Of a stretch of DNA of 64,000 bases, positions 1 through 7,492 are shown in pieces. Position 1 is the stretch's first letter. Each line of letters begins with the position of its first letter. The stretch is from Betaproteobacteria bacterium (GTDB lineage Bacteria > Pseudomonadota > Gammaproteobacteria > Burkholderiales > Casimicrobiaceae). Location: positions 1 to 64,000 of the forward strand of contig WRFN01000006.1 in the NCBI GenBank assembly GCA_009778785.1, written 5' to 3'. The position numbers and the translations under genes were made by a program. The notes beneath the pieces are model-generated. The model ran no database searches, was not told the DNA's origin, and saw only the letters and a program-made list of their open reading frames with translations.

Positions 1-144
1 CTTGCCGTACTTGGCAGGATCGTAGTTGACCGCTTCACCCGTGGTCGGGTTGTTAATGCAGGTGATGCACTCGCCGCCGACTTCGATGTGGCCGCAACCG
101 GCCAGTACCAGCGGAAAGGCAAACAGAATTTTCCAAAGTCTCAT
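1..144 (-). CDS. ICE lipoprotein, 3' part cut by window edge
   Basis: Only the first 48 residues are visible. They begin MRLWKILFAFPLVLAGC, a lipoprotein signal with lipobox L-A-G-C, followed by a cysteine-containing stretch (GECITC). An in-frame ATG lies six bases upstream at 150, but the GAGGT ribosome site at 151-155 is spaced correctly only for the ATG at 144. The gene follows the transglycosylase gene by about ten bases and is probably in the same conjugation operon. The family cannot be assigned from this fragment; by position it should be an envelope component of the ICE transfer apparatus. Confidence 0.7.
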   Translation of the reverse strand, partial: MRLWKILFAFPLVLAGCGHIEVGGECITCINNPTTGEAVNYDPAKYGK

Positions 145-153
145 TTTCATACC

Positions 154-717
154 TCACAAAGCTCCCAAAGCTCTTGGCACGTCATTGACGGCCACCTGTA
201 AAACACGCGCCGCGTGTTCCTTAAATTCCATTCGATAGCGCGCAGCCGGCGCGCCGCCAGCCGGACGGTGATAACGTCCGGCAGCGGCAATCCAATCGCC
301 GGTTGCATCGTAGTGTTCGCGCAGGATTTGCGCGCTGATCTCCAGATTCTTGCGAGGCTCCAGCGTCTCGCAGAGCGATTTGAAGCGATAGCCGTTCCAG
401 CCGATGTTGACTTGGCCAAGCCCGGCATCCACTTGTTTGGAACCTACAGACTCGACAGCCAGGGACAACGCCCTACAGGCCATCTGCCGATTCCGAAACC
501 GCCATGACTCGCCGGCGACGTTCAATGTCCACGGCCAGGGTTTCTCGCCGCTTGGAAGTGCTGCCCTAGATTCCTGCAACGCCAGGGAATACAAGACGGT
601 AGCGGGGACATTGGCCTTGGCTGCTGCGTTGCGGTAAGCTGATGGCGGCTCGACAGCGCAGACTTGCGCCGCCACCGCCAGCAACAAGAGCGGCAGGATC
701 ATTCGATACGTACCCAT
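154..717 (-). CDS. ICE lytic transglycosylase (SLT-like)
   Basis: A 187-residue secreted protein with a hydrophobic N-terminal signal (MILPLLLLAVAAQVCA) and a small goose-lysozyme/SLT-like domain. YSLALQES carries the likely catalytic glutamate, followed by GLGQVNIGW and a late AGRYHRP segment, the order seen in conjugation-linked transglycosylases. Such enzymes open peptidoglycan locally so the type IV secretion channel can be built. The start at 717 has AAGGGTCAGGG upstream; a second ATG at 702 would overlap the previous stop. The gene is translationally linked to the TIGR03759-type gene, a typical order for PFGI-1-class ICEs. Confidence 0.85.
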   Translation of the reverse strand: MGTYRMILPLLLLAVAAQVCAVEPPSAYRNAAAKANVPATVLYSLALQESRAALPSGEKPWPWTLNVAGESWRFRNRQMACRALSLAVESVGSKQVDAGLGQVNIGWNGYRFKSLCETLEPRKNLEISAQILREHYDATGDWIAAAGRYHRPAGGAPAARYRMEFKEHAARVLQVAVNDVPRALGAL

Positions 718-1478
718 AGCCCTGACCCTTCGGAGAGCTGGTAAACCGCCGGCAGCTTGTCGGCGGAGCCGCCCAATGATTGCAACGTGCCGTTATCGTG
801 GTTCAGCGTGATGGTCTTTGACTGCACCAGCTTGGGGCTGATACCTACCCCTTTGGCCCAATCCCGAATCGTCCCATCGTTGCCGCCGGTGCCGACGATG
901 TACACGTCGAACGGCGTCTTGTCGGCTTGCAGCTTCTTGGCTTTCTTGTCGCACTCGGCGCAGTTCAACTTGATGAACAGAGCAAGACGCGACGGTGTTG
1001 GCGCTTCTGATTTGTTTGCCGGAAGATTAATCGGCAACACGTTGCCGTAGATTTTATTGAAGACCGCATCATAGGTGCGCTGATACGCCAGCTCGCGCTC
1101 GACGCGCTCGAATTCCATCTTCGCCTGTATCTGGGCAAAGCGCACTCGCTCGTTTTCGCTGCGGGCTTCAACGCCCAAGGCGGTCAGCGGATCCAGATTC
1201 GGCGACCAGTAACCACGCGGTCCCTTCTTGATTTCCTCGAACCTTTGCCAATCCTCGGCCTTCAATCCCCATCGCTTCGCGTTTTCTTCGTGGCGTCGCA
1301 TCACGGACGCTTGCGTCGATGAATTCTGTTCCCCGGATTGTTCTTCCGGCGTCACGATGACAGGCTTGACCGACACTGCCGGCAGCACTTGCGACGGCAG
1401 CGTTTGTGGCTTCTGGGCGTAAGAAATGGTGCCGAAAGACAAAGCCATCATGCCCAGCAACACAAACGCGGTTCTCAT
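699..1478 (-). CDS. TIGR03759-type ICE conjugation protein (PFL_4693 family)
   Basis: A 259-residue protein with a signal peptide (about residues 1-21), a charged middle with the motif RWGLKAEDWQRFEEI and GPRGYWSPNLDPLTALGVEA, and a C-terminal thioredoxin-like region holding a CAEC pair. I recognise these as hallmarks of the TIGR03759 ICE family, an accessory envelope protein of the type-G conjugation system. Its start overlaps the stop of the preceding lipoprotein (ATGA) and its end overlaps the transglycosylase start. The CxxC pair suggests a periplasmic redox or structural role, which is inference. Confidence 0.88.
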   Translation of the reverse strand: MRTAFVLLGMMALSFGTISYAQKPQTLPSQVLPAVSVKPVIVTPEEQSGEQNSSTQASVMRRHEENAKRWGLKAEDWQRFEEIKKGPRGYWSPNLDPLTALGVEARSENERVRFAQIQAKMEFERVERELAYQRTYDAVFNKIYGNVLPINLPANKSEAPTPSRLALFIKLNCAECDKKAKKLQADKTPFDVYIVGTGGNDGTIRDWAKGVGISPKLVQSKTITLNHDNGTLQSLGGSADKLPAVYQLSEGSGLWVRIE

Positions 1479-2113
1479 GGCAGCGCAACCGTTTGTTCGC
1501 GCCCATCGACAATGAACACCGCCTTGGTCGCGGTGATTGCCTTCAATCGCCAGTCGTCAGCCGCCAGTTCCGGCGGCTGAACCAGCTTCACGTCGGAAAG
1601 GGAATGGCTGTCCTTGCTGATGATCGACAGAAACGGCTCGGCAGCGCGATACTCAACACCGACTATCAAAAACGGCGGATCCTTCAACTTCGGTTTCAGC
1701 GCAACCGACTTCACCGAAGACGGCGCGCTCTCTGCAGCCTTGGCGTTGCGAGCGTCCCGCTCGTTCATCCGCTTTTCAAGCGCCTGTACACGGGTCTGAA
1801 GATCGTTGACCATCATGTTCAGCTTGACCAAGCTGTTGGCGTTATCTTTCATGTCCACCTGAGACTGTGTTACGTCTTGCAGCGTAGCCTTGACTGACTC
1901 AACGCTTTCATTCAGCCCAAGAATCGCCTTCCCGTCTTCGTCGGCGCGATTTTTCACTGAGTTGAGATCAGGCTCGATCGCATCGACACGCTTCACCTGC
2001 TCAGTTAAAGCCGCCTTGAGCGCCGACATTTCATCAACTTTTTCCTTGCCGCCGCCGCAGCTCGCCAGAAGGACGATTGCAGCCACTGCCAACACCTTGT
2101 TTCTGGTGCTCAT
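1475..2113 (-). CDS. ICE coiled-coil lipoprotein
   Basis: The 212-residue product starts MSTRNKVLAVAAIVLLASC, a lipobox (L-A-S-C) signal. About residues 30-125 are predicted coiled coil (repeated heptad-like SVKNRADED, ALEKRMNERD). A C-terminal beta-rich domain begins near PPFLIVGVEYR and ends DGREQTVALP, resembling PilP-like domains of this ICE operon. The frame is open upstream to 2257, but that stretch is not protein-like in this frame and the lipoprotein signal fixes the start at 2113. No clear ribosome site precedes it, so translation may be coupled to the preceding reading frame. Confidence 0.8.
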   Translation of the reverse strand: MSTRNKVLAVAAIVLLASCGGGKEKVDEMSALKAALTEQVKRVDAIEPDLNSVKNRADEDGKAILGLNESVESVKATLQDVTQSQVDMKDNANSLVKLNMMVNDLQTRVQALEKRMNERDARNAKAAESAPSSVKSVALKPKLKDPPFLIVGVEYRAAEPFLSIISKDSHSLSDVKLVQPPELAADDWRLKAITATKAVFIVDGREQTVALP

Positions 2114-2123
2114 TCGGAAGGGG

Positions 2124-2257
2124 CTTACACCAGGCAAATGCCCTGGGGAGGGAACAAATCCACCCGGATGTTCGCATTGCTGATCTTGAACTCGTTGGCT
2201 TTGAACTTGAGTGCCTCGATCTTGTGCGCGGGATCGACGCTTGTTTCTGTGGCTCAT
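2124..2257 (-). pseudogene. Possible frameshifted small ORF between pilL and the lipoprotein gene
   Basis: An ATG at 2257 overlaps the pilL stop (TGATG) and encodes a basic start, MSHRNKRRSR. In that frame the rest is not protein-like. One frame over, the same bases read AHKIEALKFKANEFKISN and then NIRVDLFPPQGICLV with a stop at 2124, which is strongly protein-like, but this frame has no start codon. A single-base indel near 2225-2230 would join them into a protein of about 45 residues. It could be a decayed gene, a sequencing error or programmed frameshifting. No family recognised. Confidence 0.4.
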
Positions 2258-2724
2258 CAGAATGCTCCCTTGTAATTGGCTTTCACCGAGAAGCAAATCG
2301 TTCGGGTGATCTCGTTGACCTCGATGTTATAAGCGGGGCCGGCGATGAGTTGCAGCGCGTTGCGAAGCGGGGCCGGCCCAATGTGGTAATGTGCCGCCGG
2401 CAGCGGGCGGGAGTAGAGCGTTTCAACTTCGGGGGAAGGCGGCGGGCAAATGGCGTAACCCGTGCGCTGCGTCACATGATTGAGCGCTTCGCGGATCGTC
2501 GGACTCATGCTCGGCGGGATCCTTGTATCGACAATCTGCGATAGCAGGTTAGTCTGGTCTGTCGATGCAGCGGTACTGACCTGCGTGTAGCGGCCGTACC
2601 GAACCGTATCGCTCTTGGCCGAAGCATCGGGAGATGTTTCATCAGCCTGGACTTCTTGCTGTAGTTCTGTCGCACATGCAGAGACCAATACAACAGCCGC
2701 CAACACAACAAAAATTCGTTTCAT
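2257..2724 (-). CDS. pilL: PilL N-terminal-type ICE lipoprotein (TIGR03748-like)
   Basis: The 155-residue product begins MKRIFVVLAAVVLVSAC, a lipoprotein signal. Diagnostic segments follow: VRYGRYTQV, LLSQIVDTRIP, the ALNHVTQRTGYAI block, LPAAHYHIGPAPLRNALQ and the end NEITRTICFSVKAN. These match the PilL/TIGR03748 family encoded at the start of the conjugation operon in PFGI-1-class elements, related to type IV pilus secretin-associated proteins. The start at 2724 is preceded by AAAGGGACTCCC; the frame is open upstream to 2841 but has no signal peptide there. The promoter with the shared ICE operator lies immediately upstream. Confidence 0.88.
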   Translation of the reverse strand: MKRIFVVLAAVVLVSACATELQQEVQADETSPDASAKSDTVRYGRYTQVSTAASTDQTNLLSQIVDTRIPPSMSPTIREALNHVTQRTGYAICPPPSPEVETLYSRPLPAAHYHIGPAPLRNALQLIAGPAYNIEVNEITRTICFSVKANYKGAF

Positions 2725-2755
2725 GGGAGTCCCTTTACGTTTGCATAAGTGAACA

Positions 2756-2812
2756 ATCGCATACCGCAAAGGAAGGCGCAGCAAACAAACTGAAATTGAC
2801 CTTATCAGTTTG
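2756..2812 (-). promoter_or_regulatory. ICE operator/promoter, site A (pilL)
   Basis: An inverted repeat CAAACTGA-N11-TCAGTTTG spans 2786-2812; with flanking bases the arms are 10 bp and perfect. Reading the minus strand, TTGCTG (2784-2779) touches the repeat, a 17-base spacer follows, then TGCGAT (2761-2756), 31 bases before the pilL ATG. Sites B and C share the same layout, so this is probably a coregulated promoter. A position just upstream of -35 suits an activator, which is inference. Confidence 0.7.
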
Positions 2813-2844
2813 TTCATGCAAAACACATGGCTGTCGCCCAAAGA

Positions 2845-2868
2845 AAAAGACCTCGTGAGAGGTCTTTT
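2845..2868 (-). terminator. Intrinsic terminator after the STY4534-type gene
   Basis: A perfect 10-bp stem AAAAGACCTC / GAGGTCTTTT with loop GTGA, followed on the minus strand by TTTTTC. It lies 15 bases past the stop of the minus-strand gene at 2884 and separates it from the pilL promoter. Because the stem itself carries A and T runs, it could work in both directions. Confidence 0.8.
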
Positions 2869-2883
2869 CCGTGTGGTAGCTGA

Positions 2884-3372
2884 TTACGCAGCTTCCGAGT
2901 TGACGCCTTCCACATCAGCGGTCGGTTGGGCTTTCGCCTGCGTGGTTCCCGTCGCATCAGTGGTATCAGGTTTCGCGGCCTTGAACACTTCTTCACCGTC
3001 TATCTTGATGAACGAAACGAAAAGCAGACGACCTTTCAGGCATTCGCCCGTCTGGCCTTTCTTTTCGCCGTTCTGGTAGGTAAACGATTCAGGGTAAATA
3101 TCGCCAATCTTGAAGCCGATCAACACCTTTTTCTTGGCGTCAACGGCACCAACACAACGACGAATCAGCCTTTCAGCTTCAGCGCCATTGATACGACAGT
3201 CGAAATTTGTGTATTCAGGTTGCTCAGAGGTGCCTCTCAAGGCTGCCACAGAACATGCCCAGAACGATTCACCTTTCTTTGGTTTCACTTCACGGATACG
3301 ATTAACGTAACCGATCCCTGAAACATGAAGATCAAAGTATTTGGTGGAAGTTTGTTGAGCTTGGTTTGACAT
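2884..3372 (-). CDS. STY4534-type ICE replication protein (DUF3577)
   Basis: A 162-residue soluble protein: TKYFDLHVSGIGYVNRIREV at the N-terminus, then WACSVAALRG, a FDCRINGAEAERLI block and GRLLFVSFIKIDGEEV, ending in an Ala/Thr-rich tail. These are the conserved blocks of DUF3577, annotated as an ICE replication protein and always near topB and ssb; an OB-like single-strand DNA role is plausible. The start at 3372 has a strong site, AGGAGAAATACC. The frame stays open to 3471 but crosses the structured leader. A terminator follows the gene, so it may be a single-gene unit. Confidence 0.88.
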   Translation of the reverse strand: MSNQAQQTSTKYFDLHVSGIGYVNRIREVKPKKGESFWACSVAALRGTSEQPEYTNFDCRINGAEAERLIRRCVGAVDAKKKVLIGFKIGDIYPESFTYQNGEKKGQTGECLKGRLLFVSFIKIDGEEVFKAAKPDTTDATGTTQAKAQPTADVEGVNSEAA

Positions 3373-3448
3373 GGTATTTCTCCTATAACGTAAGTAAAAA
3401 AAGGAGAAACACCATCCCCAAGGGGAAAGAGTGTTTCCCCGATGGGTG
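3373..3448 (-). promoter_or_regulatory. Structured leader of the STY4534-type gene with two exclusive hairpins
   Basis: On the minus-strand transcript the ribosome site GGAGAAATACC (3383-3373) can pair with GGTGTTTCTCC (3413-3403), 10 of 11 positions. That upstream arm overlaps, at 3410-3413, the 3' arm of a second hairpin (CACCCATC 3448-3441 with GATGGTG 3416-3410, nested around GGGGAAA/TTTCCCC). The second hairpin is followed by a T-rich stretch ending in seven T, so it resembles a terminator. The two folds exclude each other, suggesting attenuation or translational control. Confidence 0.5.
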
Positions 3449-3593
3449 ATAAAAAGTGGATTGAGCTTCAAACGCTTTCACGTTCGATCCGATTTCATGA
3501 AGCGATACGGATCTTTCGGTTCGCAGTCTTACGACTGCTGGGCAGGTGTGCATCAACGACGCACGATCCATGCGGTAATTATTAACCCATTGA

Positions 3594-3624
3594 AAAAGAC
3601 GTGTCAAGCATCAACCCGTCTTTT
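3594..3624. terminator. Terminator-like hairpin downstream of topB
   Basis: Stem AAAAGACG (3594-3601) with CGTCTTTT (3617-3624) around a 15-base loop, with T/A runs on both sides so it could stop either strand. It lies some 550 bases past the topB stop, so it would end a long untranslated transcript rather than topB alone. Confidence 0.4.
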
Positions 3625-3869
3625 CCGATTGATTAAAACAATCAAGAGAGCCTGGCCGCAACAACGACCAGGCTTGGTAAAGTGAAGCCACCTGGCGAGA
3701 ACGCAACTTGTGCATTCAAACCCCTCGCAAGATTTTCTGCACAACAAACGCTCAAACCCCGATCCTCTCGTGACCTGGATCGACACTACATCCCGGCGCT
3801 CGCTTCACGCGAGCACAAAGGGCACTCGTTTTTTCCCCATCGAGCATGGTTTTGACTATGCCCGCCATA

Positions 3870-3913
3870 GGCGACTGATCTCTACCTGCCTGAACAGGCA
3901 CAGATCAGTCGCC
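3870..3913. repeat. Long compound hairpin
   Basis: A perfect 12-bp inverted repeat, GGCGACTGATCT (3870-3881) and AGATCAGTCGCC (3902-3913), encloses a second 6-bp hairpin TGCCTG-AA-CAGGCA (3887-3900). There is no T-run on either side, so it is not a standard terminator. It is the strongest secondary structure in the noncoding region and a candidate nick-site or single-strand origin element. Confidence 0.75.
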
Positions 3914-4171
3914 TTACGCGGGACTTTTTCGGACAAACCAAACATCTCGTACCAGAGATGCCTTGGTGGGATCAAACTCCAAACATCGGAAAGGTGCATT
4001 ACTTCTTTCCGCGTCCGACCCGGCCTCCTGGAGTGATGCGGGTCTTCGGGTTGCCAGGGGAGCGCGATCAAACGTGCCTGGCAGGGTACTACATGAATGA
4101 CCGTCACGTAGCCAAACGGGGTCTGCTGCCATTATGGGCAAGATCAACCCGTGTGACAAGTCTGTAGGGTT

Positions 4172-6202
4172 TCATGACGATACTTTGGTTTTCCTGACCG
4201 TGGTTTTCCGTGACTTTTTAGCCCCACCAACCGGTTTTTCGTCGTTCAGGACGCCTTTACAGTCCGGGTAGCGGGAACACGACCAAAAAGCCCCGTGTAC
4301 CCCTGTGCGGCGTCGCATGGGCGACTTGCACAGCGGGCAAGCCGGAATATTGGCCGCGACCGGAACCTTGACCGTCGTCGGCGCGTTCCTGTACTTCTCC
4401 ACCAGTCCGGCGATCCAAGCCGACTGCTTCTGCACGAAGTCATCGAGCGTCAGTTGACCGGCCTCAATCGCATCGAGCGCCTGTTCCCAAACCGCCGTCG
4501 TCCCCGGATCGGCGACCGCCGCCGGCACCATCCCGATCAGCGCCCTGCCGGTGTCAGACGCGATCAGAGATTTACCTTTTTTCACGATGAAAGCACGGTC
4601 GATCAAGCCCTTGATGATGCCGGCGCGGGTGGCGTTCGTGCCGATCCCTGTTGTTTCCTTCAATTTCTGCTTCAATCGTGGATCCGTCACCAGCTTGGCC
4701 ACGCCCTTCATGGCGTCGATCAACGTGCCCTCTGTGTACAGCGCCGGCGGTGTCGTCTTCATCGCGTTGACCCCAACCGAATTCACGGCGCAGTTCATGT
4801 TTTCAGCCAGCGCCGGCAACTCTTGGCTGTTCTCGTTCGCTGGCTCATCATCATCCACCGTGACAACACCCTTCCAGCCTTTGACGACCACATTGCGACC
4901 CACAGCTTTCAACTCCTGACCGCCGCACAACAGAATGGCCTCTGTCTGATCGTACTCATGCACTGGCGCGAATTGCGCCAAGAAGCGGCTGCGGATGGTT
5001 TGGTACAGCAGCCGCTCGTTCTCGCTCATCGCCGCAACGTCGGCGGCTTCGTCGGTCGGAATAATCCCGTGGTGAGCAGATTCGCCAACCTTCTCCTCAT
5101 TCCAAGCCCGCGACTTCAATTTCAAATCAAGACCGCTGATGCAGTTCTTCAATCCCGTGTTTGTTGGATCAGTCTTCAGTATCGCGCCCATGATCTTGGG
5201 CACGTCCGACAACATCGACTCCGGCAAATAGCCGCAATCGGTTCGCGGATACGTCGTCGCCTTGTGTTTCTCATAGAGGGACTGCGCCAGATCCAAAGTC
5301 TCCTGAGCGCCAAAGCCGTACAGCGCCGAACACACCTTCTGCAACTCGCTCAGTTCAAACGGCAGAGGTTGCCCTACCTTGACCCGCTTCGTTTCAACGG
5401 AGACGACTTTGGCGGTCGGGGAAGCGCGAAGGGCGCTCGCCGCCTGATCGGCGAGCGCCTCCCGGCAACATCTGCCGTGTTCGTCAGCCTGACCCTCCGG
5501 CACCACCCACATCGCCTTGAAAAGCCTACCGCCGTCGAGCAACACTGCAACCGTCCAGTACGGCACCGACACAAACGATCGGACAGCATTCTCCCGATCG
5601 ACCACCAGCTTCAACGTCGGCGTCTGCACCCTTCCGATCGACAGCACCCCGTCAAAGCCATTCTGCCGCGACAGCAGCGTGAAAAGCCTCGACAGATTCA
5701 TCCCGATCAACCAGTCTGCGCGGGAACGTCCCAGCGCCGACTGATACAACCGGCTCGTCTCTTTCCCGTCCTTCAAAGACCCCAAAGCCTTGCGTACCGA
5801 CGCCTCATTGAGCGCCGACAGCCACAGGCGCTTGATCGGCCCGTGGTAGCCGCAGAAGTCCACCAGTTCCCTGGCGATCATCTCGCCTTCGCGGTCGGCG
5901 TCCGTGGCGATGACCAGCTCCTTGGTCTGGCCAAGCAGCTTCTTTATCACCTTGAACTGGCTGGCCGTGCCCGACTTGACTTCCATCTTCCAGGCTTCTG
6001 GGACGATCGGGAGATGCTCAATCCGCCAACTCTTGTACTGCTCGTTGTAAGCGTCGGGCGCTGCGCATTCCAACACATGCCCGATGCCCCAGGTGACCGT
6101 CACACCGTCACCGGAGAGGCAACCATCACCACGGGAATGCGCGCCGAGCACCTTCGCAATATCGCGGGCTTGAGAGGGTTTTTCGCAGAGAAACAAGCGC
6201 AT
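4172..6202 (-). CDS. topB: DNA topoisomerase III
   Basis: The 676-residue type IA topoisomerase has an N-terminal Toprim domain with E7 in LCEKPSQA and the acidic triad motif DADREGE at residues 101-107. SIGRVQTPTLKLVVDRE follows near residue 185, then the active tyrosine in TTYPRTDCGYLPE near residue 330. One zinc-ribbon (CPLC...CSRYPDCKG, from about residue 622) and a Lys/Arg-rich tail close it. It passes single strands and decatenates DNA, probably to resolve ICE replication intermediates. The start at 6202 is 32 bases from a promoter carrying operator B. Confidence 0.95.
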   Translation of the reverse strand: MRLFLCEKPSQARDIAKVLGAHSRGDGCLSGDGVTVTWGIGHVLECAAPDAYNEQYKSWRIEHLPIVPEAWKMEVKSGTASQFKVIKKLLGQTKELVIATDADREGEMIARELVDFCGYHGPIKRLWLSALNEASVRKALGSLKDGKETSRLYQSALGRSRADWLIGMNLSRLFTLLSRQNGFDGVLSIGRVQTPTLKLVVDRENAVRSFVSVPYWTVAVLLDGGRLFKAMWVVPEGQADEHGRCCREALADQAASALRASPTAKVVSVETKRVKVGQPLPFELSELQKVCSALYGFGAQETLDLAQSLYEKHKATTYPRTDCGYLPESMLSDVPKIMGAILKTDPTNTGLKNCISGLDLKLKSRAWNEEKVGESAHHGIIPTDEAADVAAMSENERLLYQTIRSRFLAQFAPVHEYDQTEAILLCGGQELKAVGRNVVVKGWKGVVTVDDDEPANENSQELPALAENMNCAVNSVGVNAMKTTPPALYTEGTLIDAMKGVAKLVTDPRLKQKLKETTGIGTNATRAGIIKGLIDRAFIVKKGKSLIASDTGRALIGMVPAAVADPGTTAVWEQALDAIEAGQLTLDDFVQKQSAWIAGLVEKYRNAPTTVKVPVAANIPACPLCKSPMRRRTGVHGAFWSCSRYPDCKGVLNDEKPVGGAKKSRKTTVRKTKVSS

Positions 6203-6234
6203 GATCCTGTCTCCATATATTCAAGGCGTTCAGG

Positions 6235-6291
6235 ATCGTAAAAATCGAAAATTCGCACAACAATCAAACTGAAATTCCCGCATTCGGTTTG
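6235..6291 (-). promoter_or_regulatory. ICE operator/promoter, site B (topB)
   Basis: CAAACTGA-N11-TCGGTTTG at 6265-6291, one mismatch between arms. On the minus strand TTGTTG (6263-6258), 17 bases, then TACGAT (6240-6235), 32 bases before the topB ATG. The spacing is identical to site A. The right arm also overlaps the -35 of the divergent plus-strand promoter, so one bound protein could activate topB and hinder the cargo gene. Confidence 0.7.
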
Positions 6292-6317
6292 ATAAAGCCG
6301 CTTTGCGGCAATATGCT
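6289..6317 (+). promoter_or_regulatory. Divergent sigma-70-like promoter for the 6352 gene
   Basis: TTGATA (6289-6294), 17 bases, TATGCT (6312-6317), 34 bases before the ATG at 6352. The -35 overlaps the right arm of operator B. Confidence 0.55.
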
Positions 6318-6351
6318 ATATTGTCATGAAGGTGGTTATTCGGAGACGACG

Positions 6352-7218
6352 ATGAACATTTACAAATTACATGTTCACGAAACAGGCTACAGAAATTTGA
6401 CGCGCGAAAGCTTTGAAAGCGAGACCAGGGTTAAAGCTCCTTGGTATCAAAAAAATGAAAAGGGCGAGGATGTTCATTACGCGGTATGCCCCGTCTGCGA
6501 TAACCCTGTATCAATCGTAGGTCTCTATTCCTTTGTCGATAAAGCCCCCTTCGGTCGGCATCACAATAGAAGTATTGAGAAGCTGGCTATGCTCAATATC
6601 GAGGAAAGGGAAGGCTGCTCGTTATACAAAGCCATCTCAAACCGCACAAAGCAAAGTCGTAGGTCGAAACTGAAAGGAATCCCTGAGAAGATTCTTTCTT
6701 TGGTGATAAACGAATTCGACAAGATAGCTTATGTAATGAAGGCGGCAACCGGCATCAGTTATTCAGACAACCTCCTACGGGCGATGCTGGAAGATTACAA
6801 AAGCGCGAAAGGTTACCTCTATACAGGCGCATCCACCATCAATATCCCTTGGACGTTCTTGTACATGACCAATTCAAAATCCTTGTACATGCAGAAAGTC
6901 ACAAACCCCCGTTTGCTGGAAGCCATAACACGGAAAGTCAAGGATGCAGAGATAACAGAAGATGGAAGAATCGGAAAATCAAAAGAGGGGAAATTCTTTA
7001 ATCTGAATTTTTGTTTCATACACCACAAATCAGAATTCAATGAAAACTTTCAAGAGACCATGAAGCTACTCGTTACGCTTGGGGAGAAGAATGACATATA
7101 CAAAGAGACCATCAATTTCGATCACGCTCATTTTCAGCGTGTCCTTTTGATGAAAGACTTCAGGAGAGTGTCACGACTCAACGACTTGGCGCGAGAGGTT
7201 CTCGGCGATATTCAATAA
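6352..7218 (+). CDS. Hypothetical ICE cargo protein with CPVC motif
   Basis: A 288-residue soluble protein, visibly more A+T-rich and lysine-rich than the ICE backbone, so probably an acquired insert. It begins MNIYKLHVHETGYRNLTRE, has WYQKNEKGEDVHYAVCPVCDNP (a CPVC pair near residue 44 that could be half a zinc site), and a helical C-terminal half. The start at 6352 has GGAGACGACG upstream; an earlier start at 6289 would lie inside the promoter. I recall similar uncharacterised proteins in proteobacterial islands, but no function. It is the only plus-strand gene between topB and ssb. Confidence 0.8.
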   Translation: MNIYKLHVHETGYRNLTRESFESETRVKAPWYQKNEKGEDVHYAVCPVCDNPVSIVGLYSFVDKAPFGRHHNRSIEKLAMLNIEEREGCSLYKAISNRTKQSRRSKLKGIPEKILSLVINEFDKIAYVMKAATGISYSDNLLRAMLEDYKSAKGYLYTGASTINIPWTFLYMTNSKSLYMQKVTNPRLLEAITRKVKDAEITEDGRIGKSKEGKFFNLNFCFIHHKSEFNENFQETMKLLVTLGEKNDIYKETINFDHAHFQRVLLMKDFRRVSRLNDLAREVLGDIQ

Positions 7219-7226
7219 CATAATTC

Positions 7227-7490
7227 TCATTTCTTCAAGTGAGGCAAACTCAGGTTGTAATGGTTTATTATCTGATGCCACCACTCGTTGGGCAACTCCG
7301 GTACAAACCCCTGCTGCTCTGCAATCCACACACACTCCAACACCGTCGTGACCCCCAACGTAAACTCGTGATGATTATCACGCATCGCAAACAGAAGGTG
7401 ATTATTACAACACTGGCCGGAATTCTCTTGGGCAAGATTTGAAACGCGGACTGCCCGGTTTTCAACAACCTGTTCATGGTTATCCTTCAT
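7227..7490 (-). CDS. Hypothetical 87-residue protein
   Basis: A small soluble protein rich in His, Asn and Trp (NNHLLFAMRDNHHEF, ELPNEWWHQIINHYN). It starts two bases after the stop of the DGNHR gene, which argues for one operon. It ends nine bases from the convergent 6352-7218 gene. No family recognised; moderately sure it is translated because of its tight operon spacing. Confidence 0.6.
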   Translation of the reverse strand: MKDNHEQVVENRAVRVSNLAQENSGQCCNNHLLFAMRDNHHEFTLGVTTVLECVWIAEQQGFVPELPNEWWHQIINHYNLSLPHLKK

Positions 7491-7492
7491 GT

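Larger units (their letters stand above)
3449..4171. other. 723-bp structured noncoding region between topB and the STY4534-type gene
   Basis: No reading frame here has protein-like composition or a good ribosome site. The region is dense in hairpins: GCAGTC-TTAC-GACTGC at 3523-3538, a terminator-like stem at 3594-3624, AGCCTGG/CCAGGCT at 3649-3674, a long compound hairpin at 3870-3913, and TGCCAGG/CCTGGCA at 4052-4083. Its place between two DNA-metabolism genes suggests a cis-acting DNA site (origin of transfer, single-strand origin) or an RNA gene. Which of these is not decidable from sequence alone. Confidence 0.55.

Noticed and set aside
3710-4167. Short ORFs in the noncoding block
   Set aside because: No ribosome sites, odd composition, and they run through strong hairpins.
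4295-6241. 648-residue plus-strand ORF over topB
   Set aside because: Mirror-frame shadow: its Arg/His/Gln-rich product has no motif, while the minus frame encodes all topoisomerase III motifs.
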